In this document: in pieces, positions 1-9,918 of the stretch
Position numbering within the stretch: position 1 is the stretch's first letter
Layout of the letters: the number at the start of each line of letters is the position of its first letter
Assembly (NCBI RefSeq): GCF_000003605.2
Contig: NW_003150777.1
Coordinates: 33,437 to 61,025, forward strand
Direction: 5' to 3'
DNA from: Saccoglossus kowalevskii
Taxonomy: Eukaryota; Hemichordata; Enteropneusta; Harrimaniidae
Length of the DNA: 27,589 bases
Notes under the pieces: generated by a model
What the model was told of the DNA's origin: nothing
Seen by the model: only the letters and a program-made list of their open reading frames with translations
Database searches by the model: none
Made by a program: the position numbers and the translations under genes

Positions 1-10
1 TATTCATCAT

Positions 11-206
11 ATTGCTAAACCCAAAACATACCCATCACATTGCTGAACCCAAAACATACCCATGACATTGCTGAACCCAAAACATTTCCATTATATTGCT
101 AAAGCCAAAACATACCCATCACATTGCTGAACCCAAAACATACCCATCATATTGCTGAACCCAAAACAAACCCATCACATTGCTGAACCCAAAACATTCC
201 CAGTCA
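11..206. repeat. 28-bp minisatellite, about 7 units
   Basis: Seven head-to-tail 28-bp units begin at 11, 39, 67, 95, 123, 151 and 179. Each starts attgctgaaccc (or attgctaaaccc) and continues aaaacatacccatcac with a few substitutions. The array runs to the left edge of the window, so its true length is unknown. It passes directly into a different 54-bp repeat. Confidence 0.95.
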
Positions 207-334
207 CAGTGACTTTTGTAGCAGTGGACATTTCATTGGGATCTTTAAGACAGTGAGTCACAGTGACTTTTGTAGCAGTAAACATTTCATTGGGATCTTT
301 AAGACAGTGAGTCACAGTGACTTTTGTAGCAGTG
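202..334. repeat. 54-bp minisatellite, about 2.4 units
   Basis: Units start at 202, 256 and 310 with agtcacagtgacttttgtag; the third is cut short near 334. The two full units differ at only a few positions. The unit length is a multiple of three, so the minus strand stays open and reads an 18-residue repeat (TATKVTVTHCLKDPNEM plus one residue). No splice signal or homology supports translation; I treat it as a minisatellite. Confidence 0.9.
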
Positions 335-1766
335 AAGCTGAAGTTTGTTATTTTGGTTAGGTATGTTTCTATTTTCAAATACAATTTATTTGTTCTCATT
401 TTATTGCCATCTTTATCATTTGTGCTGTGAGGAGAATTTAAGTTTTCTTTCCATAATTAACGAGAATGAATATGTTTTCTCATTAGTCTGATTATCAAAT
501 TGTTTGAGTGTGTTTTTGAACAAATTGGCATTTTTTCTTCCTCAACCTGACTACTAACTTCTTTTTATATCAGATTTGTCTTAATTCTGACTTAAAAAGT
601 TCTAGGTACCCATATCAAAAATGTTGAGTTGTCAGCATCTGAGACAAATCGGTGCATTAATTGGTTAAAAGCGAATGATGAAAAATGCTTGATTTGTATT
701 CTTTCAGTTTCTGGCCTTGCTCATAGCTTAAAATTCTGATAGAAATATATAATATTTCAGTAGTTGTTTTGGAAATAGATTTACATTTAATGTAATTTTC
801 AAATAAAAATGAACACAATGGAAATTTCATGCAAAAATGTGAGATGGAGTCAACTTTTTCCCAAGTAAAGTAAAGTGTGGAGCAATCTATTGAATACTAG
901 TACGTAGTATTTAATGTTTAATGAAAGGAACCTAGCTTAATCCGGCATGTCATTTATATATAACGGTTGGATATAAACAGAAAAATGCACCCTCTATATA
1001 AAACTTGTTGACAATAGTTGTGTTTAGGTTACACACACAGGCCAAGATTAATTAAAACTATATTCCTAGCTGGGATTATTATACCAGGAATGTACAACTC
1101 TCTCGGCATACTAACTGATTTCTCACTAAATTAGGGATGTATACGTTTTAGTTCCGTAGTTATAAAACAGTGACAAATGCAGTATATGTATAAGGCAATG
1201 TAACTGGAATCAAGTCTTTTTTGTCTATTTGTTTCTTGACGCTGTTGGTTATACCAAAAATGACATACTAAAATGAATATAGCAGGAAATCTTTGAAATT
1301 GAAAACAAAAAAAAATAATAATTGGTCGTTGTGACATACTTGAGGGCACTAAAATCTGAGCAAACTGTTCTAGCACACACTGTATTGGTCTGTACTTAAG
1401 GTCTAACACACCTAGCTACTAGCACTACAAGAAATGGCTAATAAGCATTGGTTTTACCATATACATGTAATTAATATATACACTGGGTAATATTTTATTT
1501 TAAACTGAAAATATGCCCTTGTGCAATTATTTATAATCATTAAAAGCTAAAATTTAATGTCTTGTGAGAACAGTTCAGTAATGAAAGTGAAAGAAAAGAA
1601 TAAAACTTATAATTATTTAATTATTGATGCAAATTTGAGTGGAAACGTCAAACCTGTCAACACCAGCAATATCACAAAAATGTTGTCGTGTAGAAATAAG
1701 TTTTGGGAGTGACAATTTCAATACACAATAAGATCTCAAATTGTTCACAGTGGAAATTTATTTGCT
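335..1766. other. AT-rich non-coding stretch
   Basis: I see no exon, RNA gene or complete mobile element here. The open frames present are short, AT-driven and lack splice sites or recognisable domains. Confidence 0.6.
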
Positions 1767-1785
1767 GGGGGGAGGGGGGGGGGGG
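1767..1785 (+). repeat. G-tract (G6-A-G12)
   Basis: A run of six G, one A and twelve G stands out in AT-rich surroundings. It could form a G-quadruplex. It could also be a replication or assembly slippage site. Confidence 0.8.
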
Positions 1786-3083
1786 TGAATAATAAAAATG
1801 TGAAGATGCAAGTACCCACCAAGAATAAGGAAGTTTACTTTCAATATACACTTCCTTATAAAGGTTGCATGCTCAGTGAGTATCATGGCAATATATATTC
1901 AATACAATTTGATTGTTTTGAAATACATTACCCTACCTCTTGTCTTATAATATTAAGTCATATGACCTGAATACTTTACCAGTTTATTGCCAGAAATTCT
2001 ATTGGACCTTATAGAATAATTTTGGAATGAGTTAGAGGGCCCTGCTGTATGTCCATAAACACTTGCTTGAGGGCACTCTGGCAACTAGTTAATAATTTCC
2101 CAATTTAAGGAGCCCCAGATATTTGAGTGCCAATGGACAGCAATGTTGGTCCGCGATCGTCACAACAGACAAAGCTGTGAAGTTAATGATAATAGAGTAA
2201 TTTGGTATCTGCAAGTTTTGGTAGAATTTTGGGGAGTATAAATAATGCTTTCATTTATCTCCAAGAATGTGACTCTGAATCTAGCATGATCCTGCCTGGA
2301 GTACTCGAAGACATCTACTTTAGAGTATCCAACTGATCCTAACATTGACACCATCATTGTCAGCAGTGGGTTTGAGTCAACAGTTTCTGATAAGGATTTG
2401 CTATGCATTGTTACCAACATTTTTTTTATTCAGTTCATCAAAACCAAAACACATTTTACATAAAACCACAAAAATAACAAAGTACAAACAAACCAGAGTA
2501 ACAGTACATTACATGTACTTGGTATACAAATATAAAATAGAATCACTACTCACCACATCTGTTCACAAAAATTCACAAAAGTTGGAATCGTTCCAATGTG
2601 CCAAGCATAGTATTTAGTACCGGTACCGGTAAGTAGAAAATTTTTCTGAAACTAACGTAACCTAAAAGCAACTGGTAGTCGCATGCAGTTAAGATTAAGA
2701 CATTGGCCCCAATTATACAATACATGTGTCCTAATATCTGTGGTTAATTGAGAATGTATAAACAGGTATGTAATGTTGCTAATCTGATGCAATCAAGAAC
2801 TTAAGTTTCGTTCATGCGTAGTTACCCCGACTGTGACTCTGCCATCTTCTTCAACTGGGCTAATACCTGTTTCCTATTCCTGCTGGTTGTCCATTCATTT
2901 CAGTGATTTGATGATGTCTATGTTTAATGTAGACAAAAGGGTGAATCATTTCAAACAGGTCAATGTCTCCCATTTTAGGAAATCCATCAACGCAATGCAC
3001 TAATAAGGCAGTCTTTCTTACTTCTAAGCATTTGTGATGCACACGTGTCATGTCTTGAGAACAGTGGGTGATTAATTTTAAAT
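1786..3083. other. Non-coding or unresolved stretch
   Basis: Nothing here is firm. On the minus strand, two open stretches (2420-2160 and 3051-2860) have unusually protein-like composition, and AATAAA reads on the minus strand near 2430 before an A-run. That would suit a decayed gene or retroposed fragment, but no family is recognised and no phase-consistent splice pair was found. A perfect 14-bp palindrome, taccggtaccggta, lies at 2618-2631. Confidence 0.4.
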
Positions 3084-3098
3084 CATAGGTTAAAAATG
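3084..3098. repeat. Target-site duplication, left copy
   Basis: The 15-mer cataggttaaaaatg occurs here and again at 3439-3453, exactly bracketing the LINE fragment. A perfect 15-bp duplication is typical of target-primed reverse transcription. Confidence 0.85.
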
Positions 3099-3438
3099 TT
3101 GTTACCTGTTACCTATCCTCCAGATGCCTAGTGGCACATAGCGCCTCCACTGAACGTCTCCATTCTGTCCTATCAGCTGCTGCAACTCTGACTTCCGCCC
3201 ATGACTTCCATCCAGCCTTGTTTCTTTCCTTCTCTACAGTGCGTCGCCAAGTTGTTTTGGGTCTACCCCGTTTCCTTTTCCCTTCTGGTGCCCATGTCAA
3301 TGCTGTGTTACAGATGCTTGTGGGTTCCTCCCTTAATGTGTGCCCAATAAATTTCCATCTCCTCTTCATTACTGTAGTGCTCAATTTCTCCATCCCAGTC
3401 CTGGTTAGCAGTTCTTCATTCCTAACATGGTCTTTTAA
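3099..3438 (-). mobile_element. 5'-truncated non-LTR retrotransposon (LINE) 3' end
   Basis: The minus strand reads the conserved tail that follows the reverse transcriptase domain in many animal LINE ORF2 proteins: RRWKFIGHTLREEP, then EGKRKRGRPKTTWRRTVE, then a Trp-rich stretch ending in ALCATRHLEDR and a TAA stop at 3111-3109. That order and those motifs are those of LINE ORF2 C-termini. Only about 110 codons remain; the endonuclease and the catalytic reverse transcriptase core are missing, so the copy is dead on arrival. After the stop the element ends in a short tandem aggtaac tail. A 15-bp perfect duplication flanks both ends. The ATG at 3441 is in the flanking host DNA. The LINE clade cannot be fixed from so short a piece. 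Confidence 0.9.
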
Positions 3439-3453
3439 CATAGGTTAAAAATG
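3439..3453. repeat. Target-site duplication, right copy
   Basis: Identical to 3084-3098 (cataggttaaaaatg). It marks the 5' truncation point of the LINE. Confidence 0.85.
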
Positions 3454-5537
3454 ATAATTGATAATTGTGAACGTTAAGCTTTTTATTTATCAGATTTGTA
3501 CCATGAACCCCAAATCAATACCTTATACTACTGCACACTTTGCGTTATCAGCATCACCGCATGCCATATGAGATTGGCAGTGTAGGTCAGCTGCTTATCG
3601 GCGTGACTTCTGGCAAAGTAGGTAGCTGTATCCCTGCTAAATATTTGACAATGTAAGAGATTTTAGTCAATTCAGGCCAAACTGCACATAGTCACTTGTT
3701 GGTCCCACAGTGACATCTGAAACTGCAATGAAATAGTCAAATTTAAATTTGTAACGTTCTATTTGACTGCTACAATTCATGGAGCTGATCAGTATCACTC
3801 ACGGCTGGATTCAATATCTCACCACAGATTCGCTAGTGTGCCATTTTTCTTCCTAGTAAGCTCCCAGCATTCCTTGCAACACTCTGTTCATAGTTCTACT
3901 CTGTGCAAACTCACTGATGACTAAGATTAACATAGAATTCACAAAGATTGTGTCTAGCATTTACATAAAATTCCTTTTTCACCCTATAAAATAATAATAA
4001 AACATAACGATTACAAATATTTTGAACCTAAATAGCTATCGATAAAAACATCTCAAGTACAAAGTAATTTTACGGTGTTTCAGACAGCTTAAGGGTGGCA
4101 TGTCGTAAATACTTCTCTCTTGCTGTTATTTCCTTGTTTTCAATCTTCCTCCTTTTATGGACACTAATAAATCGCTACCAGTACGTTAGGTCATGTATTC
4201 GACCTAATAAATAGCGTGAAAATGTTATCTAAATTTGTTTGTTCTAAAAGTCTTACATAATTAATTGATTGCACTAAACAGATTTTTGTCCAGTACATAT
4301 TAACTATTGAGGGAAAAACAGCCTAGAATAATGCATAACATTTTTGGAATAATATCCATCAGCAATCCGTGGCTATCTGTGGAGGTTTTCAGCAGTATGT
4401 GGTGAATTATTTTTTTACAAGAAATAAATAATATTCATCAGAATTCCCTACAAATTCATGACAACATTAAGTATTCATTTTATAACTGTTTTTTGCATCA
4501 AATAACCAGATGAACTTTTAAAAACTGTTTACCATGGAAACCAATGATAAATATGTATACAGCTCAAAACTATTTATTTTCTGTGTCTTGTGACCATATA
4601 TTTTTACCAGTATCTGTATTTTGTGCACAACAGCATATAATAAAACAATATTGAAAAATTAATGAAATCTGTTTATTTGTTTCAGTGGACGCCCATTTCT
4701 TTGGTTGTGTTGTTCAAAATGCTTACTACAGCCACACATTGAGCTTTGAATAGACTGGCTGAGTATTTTTAGTTTAGTTCTCTGTCATGCAGACAAAATG
4801 GGAATGAGGACTTATGTTTTGGGTTTAGTATGTTCAAATGCGCGTACATGCTTCCAACATCATCTCAGTCCATGACATGTCTAGACCGGACCGGCTTGTT
4901 TAAAGTTGGTACCAAGACAAGTTATATTTCAATAAATACATACATACACCTTTGACTGTCTAGTGGCAGTTTATATCATTTTTCAATCTGACATAATTCA
5001 CAAAATTATTGTTTAAAAAACCCATGTGTGGAGTTTATTTCCTTCCTTATGATATTTATAAGTTTCAGCATTTTTTTTTATTAATTTAAACAATTTTTCC
5101 TGCTAGCGTTCGGCAACCAGTGGCATACTTAAATATAACACCCCTCCATGTCGGCACAGAAAGCAGTTGCAACTTTTTAACAAAATCATGGAAATGGAGC
5201 CAAGAAAAATGTTGTTGACTCCATCGTAAACTTTTTTTGTGGTTACTTATATTCTTCAATATTTCTGAAAATGAACCCTAATTTTGGTGCACACATACAA
5301 AATTTTAGTCAATTTCAAATTTTTACTCAAAAAATTTGGGCATGTTTGAAGGCAGGTGCAGACTATATTGGGACTATTTGGGGAATTTTTTTGAAAAGGT
5401 TATGTGATGCAAAGATGTGATGCAAGTGTATTTGTAAATGCTATGAACGCATGGTGACTCAAAGGTGAAAATGTATGACCATCGTTGTGCAAAACCAGTT
5501 ATACTAGGATCTCCTTATTTGGGTTTTCTATTTATAG
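3454..5537. other. Non-coding, presumed intron or intergenic
   Basis: No ankyrin-coding exon or other domain was found on either strand. If the ankyrin gene has earlier exons to the left of the window, this is part of a long intron. The sequence is AT-rich and otherwise featureless by eye. Confidence 0.5.
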
Positions 5538-5755
5538 ATTCTTGGTTCCAATGGGTGCATCGATAAATGCACAGACTCATTATGGCGATTCACCTTTACA
5601 CTTAGCAGCTTTTCGAGGACATCTAGGTGTTGTACGATATCTGGTGGAATGTGGTGCCAATGTCACCTTGAAAAATGTCAAATGGAAAACTGCAACTGAA
5701 GAAGCTACACTAGCTAATTATGTCGAAATATCAACTTACTTGAGAAGTAAACAGG
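5538..5755 (+). CDS. Ankyrin-repeat protein, penultimate coding exon
   Basis: Internal exon of 218 bp encoding 72 whole residues. The acceptor is tttctatttatag at 5525-5537 and the donor is G|GTAAG at 5756. It enters in phase 2 and leaves in phase 1. Residues 1-14 (FLVPMGASINAQTH) end one ankyrin repeat. The next about 32 residues form a full repeat with the diagnostic GDSPLHLAA, then GHLGVVRYLVECGANV. The last about 25 (KTATEEATLANYVEISTYL) look like a weaker capping repeat. Ankyrin repeats are protein-binding helical hairpins, so a scaffold or adaptor role is likely. The start codon and upstream repeats are not in view, so the protein cannot be named. The open frame seems to extend upstream to 5485, but that part is intronic. 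Confidence 0.9.
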
Positions 5756-5873
5756 GTAAGAATACATTTTGTTTTTTTTAATTCTGGATGTTATTTTCCT
5801 GTTTTCAAATTTGTTTTTAAATTGGGCAATGGTTGGAAAACTCAACAAAACACAAATGAATCTCTAGAAATTT

Positions 5874-6040
5874 TAGATGGCCGAATGGTGGCCATTTTTG
5901 TGCTGAAAAATCATCAAAATCGAGCATTTATGGATGGATTTTGTTCAAACGTTAGACATTATGGGACCTTGATGCATTGATTTTCAGATCGCATTTAAAA
6001 TGGCTGACTGGCGCCATTTTGTTTTAATGACATTATGGAT
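5874..6040 (+). repeat. Degenerate fragment of hairpin-rich repeat
   Basis: The stretch has the same order of words as the interior of the full copy at 6261-7008: atggccgaatggtggccat, then aaaatcatcaaaatcg, atggatggattttgttcaaa, gggaccttgatgca, and a second ATGGC...GCCAT hairpin followed by ttgtttt. The termini are missing. Confidence 0.7.
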
Positions 6041-6260
6041 TGTGTGAATTAATTGTTGTTGGATGCAGTTATAGTATGTTCTAACTGGACTTCTCAGGAA
6101 ATTAATGTATACAATTCTTGAGGAGATGTAGCTTTTTTGTTTCCATAGAAACAATCATAGGTATCCATTTTATGCCTTTCGTTATATAAAATTGGTGTAT
6201 GATGCTGTGCAACTCAGAATGATTTTTAGAAATGATTTCATAATTTTCTATAACTTTTTA

Positions 6261-7008
6261 GTCCCCGTTCGGACGTAGTCCGAAACCGAAGACTTATGGT
6301 TTGCCCTGTGTGCGTCCGTGCGTCCGTGATCACCTGTATCTCGAACATGTATGGACCGATTGAGTTCAAACTTCACTCATACATCACACATTATATGGGA
6401 CATATGCACATGCATTTTTTTCACGATCCGATTAACGATAGCCGAATAGCGGCCATTTTAAGGCCGAAAATGCATCAAAATCGCACATTTTCACCATTCT
6501 GGACCCGGATCTCAGTTATGCATGGGCGGATTTTGTTCAAATTTGGTACATACATTAAACATAATAGGACCTTGATGCACGTCATTTTTTTTTATTGGAT
6601 CAAGTTCTAAATGGCCGACAGGCGGCCATTTTGTTTTAAAGAATTCAGTTCTGGATCCGTATCCGAGACATGTCTGGATTGATCAAATTAAAACTTCACA
6701 CACACATGGTACATCATGTCACAAATAGATATGTGCATTTGTTTCATGATCCGCTTAACAATAGCTGAATGATGGCCATTTTAAGGCCGAAAATGCATCA
6801 AAATCACGTATTTTCACAATTCCGGAACCGAATCTCAGTCATGCATGGATGGATTTTGTTCAGATTTAGTACAATGTTTTGTACATATGCAGGTGCACTT
6901 CAGATCAGACCACTGAAAGTGGTCTGAGTATTTGGTCATGATCTGCTTTGAATGTATATGTCACTCAAATATGAACGGAACGGGGACGTGTCATTGACAA
7001 TGACTTGT
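6261..7008 (+). mobile_element. Hairpin-rich non-autonomous element, copy A
   Basis: Starts with a hairpin (GTCCCCGTTCGGAC, 3-nt loop, then a matching imperfect arm), then cttatgg and a CGTCCGTGCGTCCGTG stretch. The right end carries GAACGGGGAC (6978-6987), an inverted copy of the first ten bases, followed by a small hairpin GTCATTGACAATGAC. Between the ends are two diverged tandem units about 320 bp apart, each with ATGGCCG...GGCCAT hairpins. TTA lies on both sides (6258-6260 and 7009-7011), a possible 3-bp target duplication. There is no transposase; the open frame at 6296-6610 is made of repeat sequence. A second copy lies at 9954-10736. Confidence 0.8.
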
Positions 7009-7026
7009 TTATTTTTGTATCAATAG
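6994..7026 (+). promoter_or_regulatory. 3' splice-site region of the ankyrin last intron
   Basis: A yTNAy-type branch-point candidate (ttgac, 6994-6998) lies about 28 nt before the caatag acceptor. A T-rich tract (7005-7020) is between them. The candidate branch point falls inside the terminal hairpin of the mobile element. Confidence 0.45.
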
Positions 7027-7724
7027 ATGAATATAAAAGTAGTACTAGAGTCCATCCAGAATTGAATGATGGTAATAGTATTCCAAATTATAAACTGCCA
7101 AGTGGTAGCTGCGGATCACCTCGACCTTTGTCCAGTTACCTTCCCACATCACAACCACCAAGACACCTTTCCACATCCCAACCACCAAGACACCTTTCCA
7201 CATCCCAACCACCAAGACATATGGCAATTAACAATTTATCTAAAGATGATGTTGATGGACATCGAAGTGCGATAATTTCTAACATACCTATTGCTGATGG
7301 CATATCAAATCGACGCCAACCTGTCGAAAGTCTTGACCCATCTTGTCTTCCACCCCCAGGCCTACCGCCATCTCTTAATTCTGATAGAACAGGAAATGTG
7401 AACATGGACCCTATGTGTCAACAGCCACCACCTCCACATAGTTTTAACGACAAGACTAAAGTATTTCATGAATCGGAAACAACACTCTTGCATCGCGTTG
7501 ACGAAGATTCTCGAGATCACTTACAAGAAAACATTACCACAGCGGTGTCTGAACTTCGAGCAACTAGACAAGAGCTAGAAAACTGTCATATTCTTTTGAA
7601 AAGTTCTAGGGACAGGGAAATGAAAATATTGGAAGACGAACGTCGACTTCGTCAACGAGAAGTGGAATTGGTTGAAAGTATTTCATACTTACAATGGAGA
7701 TCAAGAAACCAACACAGAAAATGA
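7027..7724 (+). CDS. Ankyrin-repeat protein, terminal coding exon (Pro-rich linker and coiled coil)
   Basis: Terminal exon joined in phase 1 to 5538-5755; the split codon gives Asp. It adds 231 residues and ends at TGA 7722-7724. There is a polar linker first. Then come three tandem 9-residue units containing TSQPPRH, encoded by a 27-bp repeat at 7139-7219. Next is a Pro-rich region (LPPPGLPPSL, QQPPPPH). The last about 75 residues are charged and helical without prolines (VDEDSRDHLQ, then ELRATRQELE, EDERRLRQREVELVESISYLQ), a likely coiled coil for dimerisation or partner binding. No enzyme motif is seen. Ankyrin plus coiled coil fits a scaffold protein; I cannot assign an ortholog. The join rests on splice consensus and phase, not on transcript data. 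Confidence 0.85.
7139..7219 (+). repeat. 27-bp in-frame tandem repeat inside the ankyrin gene
   Basis: Three consecutive units start at 7139, 7166 and 7193. The second and third are nearly identical and the first differs by a few bases. Each encodes nine residues containing TSQPPRH. This is a coding minisatellite likely to vary in copy number. Confidence 0.95.
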
Positions 7725-9918
7725 TTAGTGAACAGATATTTGTAACTTTCGCATTGTGAAATTTACAAAAGCTGATTTACATATTGTGGTGCAAGCCTGT
7801 AGTAAATGTTCTGTGGAACTAGTGGTTTTAAATGTGACTCATGGACCTGATATTTGTTTAGTGTATATCGAGTAATATACTCTTGTAAATGAATAGAGAA
7901 AAAGTTTTTTTGCATTATCTTATGCAAATTAGGTAATTAATATGCACAGTGCGACTTTAAGTAAGATGGTTGTGCACTCTACAGTTATATAGCATTGGTG
8001 GAATATATTCAACCAAATGTTTTAAGTGTTTTTTTTCCTATGATAATTATCTTCTAATAATTATTCTTCTTCACATTGATCCATCAATAATGAACAAGGA
8101 TAGAGAAAGATGTCAGCCCACTTAAGTCCAAGAGACAAATTCAGGAGGTAATGTTCATAAAGTAAAATATGTACTATCTTTAGTACCGGTATGCTGAATT
8201 TTTTTTGTTAACTTTTGAAATGATTGTCCACATGATCTAGTATATTTACTACTATAAGATGATATTATAATGTACATGTGTATCAGTGTCATGAATACTT
8301 TACTATGATTGGATGATACTCTGTTTTAATTTCAGCAAGCTATGGTTAAAATAGAATGTCACTGTTGATACTAGATCAGTATCAATCGAAAATTGGCTTT
8401 ACGTTTGTGTTAAGGTGGGAAAATAAACTAAAATGATGGACATTTTATATATAGACAGTTTGACAAAGTGGAAAGTCACTATACAAGAAAATAGGAGGCA
8501 AAACCAGTATAATTGACTGTCGACTGTGAGTTGGTTCACTTGAGTGAGCTACACAGCCATCAATATGTTGTGCATGTGCAATGTAGTGGTGTGTGCAGTG
8601 TTGCTCGTCAACTGATACTTTTCAAAAATAGATTTATTATGACATCAAATCTATCAAAAGACAAATTTTAAAATGAACATAATTTCATGCAGACAGAAGT
8701 TTAATTTGTTTTCTTCCGATTTTGAGTATTTTTGTTTTGTTTAGATCACTAAAAATTTGCAGGAAAATATTGCTGATACGATATAATAAGTTAGATTTTG
8801 GTAGATATGTGGATCCAGTTGACATGGAATCAATAATTCGGGGAATGATTACTTAGTGATATTTCAAATTGTCATGGCTTTTTCAGGAGGGGTTACCATT
8901 GACATAAATATGAATTGATTAGATTTTATCCAAGATCTTGATTGACATAGAGACAGCATCTTTTGGAAGGATTCTTCACCATTGTCAGATAGAATCATTA
9001 TGTGATTCATTGAGTGAATAAACTATTCAACTATTTGCAGCTTATTTCAATGATCTATTAACTAATTGCTTAGTATTATCTCCAGGACAGTTCTGGCATA
9101 TCTATAAACGAACGTTCACCTCTATGAGGTTAAATAAATGTATTCGCCATCCTCTGCCTCTGTTAACTGTAAGCTTTACATCAACTGCAAGTTTGATTCA
9201 TGTTGATAAAGCTTTTCAGTCTTATGTAGTTTCTATGAAAAAAAACTAAACATGCTTAATTCATAGAGGAAACTTTAATCCACTTTGATTTTAGAAGATA
9301 CTGCATTTCACGGGTTTCAATTACTCTCCCAACTCTCTTTAACCAGTTTTGATCTTCAATGTTAAGTGTTCACTTTTTGGGGGATAAATATTTTAGAAAT
9401 ACTTATAAATAGCGAAATTGTATCAGAAAAAATACCAGAATGTGAGACATTTTGGAGGTCATACTTATTGTCACAATTCATCGATTTACAGTATATTTAG
9501 GGTTGAACATATATGATACCATGGTTATATATTTGTTAATATTTATATCTTCAAATTTGTAATGATTTTCCACTATACTTTTAACACAATTGCAGTCTTG
9601 TATGTTTCAATGCTGCATACTATGGCTATAGATCGCAAGAAACTTTGATAACTTTATACATATTAATGATTATGGTATAATTGTTTTTCATTATTTTAGT
9701 GTTACTAAACTGTAGCTGAAACTTGTATTGTCTCACTGTGTCATTTTTACTGTCTGAGACTGTTTACTGGCCCCAAATGTATATATAAATAACAACTGGG
9801 TTAAATGAGCCCTAGATTTTCATTTGTCGTGAGCATCTCCCTTAAAGGGTGGTGGTTGTTGCGTCGCATCCTGTTCGATATAGGACCCATAGCGACATGT
9901 ACAATGCATGTAAAATTC
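7725..9918 (+). other. Presumed 3' UTR of the ankyrin gene and flank
   Basis: No further coding sequence is seen. Candidate poly(A) signals AATAAA lie at 8422-8427, 9017-9022 and 9133-9138; the last is followed by a GT-containing stretch. Without transcripts, the true cleavage site cannot be chosen. Confidence 0.45.

Larger units (their letters stand above)
5756..7026 (+). other. Intron of the ankyrin gene
   Basis: GTAAG donor at 5756 and caatag acceptor ending at 7026; phase 1 on both sides, and the split codon reads G|AT (Asp). The intron holds a degenerate fragment (about 5874-6040) and a full copy (6261-7008) of the hairpin-rich repeat family, so most of it is mobile-element DNA. Confidence 0.85.

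Noticed and set aside
1-334. CRISPR-like regular repeats
   Set aside because: Units abut directly without unique spacers and the sequence is eukaryotic; these are minisatellites.
3131-3448. 105-codon + strand frame
   Set aside because: It is the antisense shadow of the LINE ORF2 tail on the minus strand.
6296-6610. 104-codon open frame
   Set aside because: It lies wholly inside the hairpin-rich mobile element and encodes its non-coding repeat words.
7045-7405. Minus-strand frames with GVLVVGMWK or ERCLGGWDV repeats
   Set aside because: Antisense shadows of the 27-bp coding repeat in the ankyrin gene.
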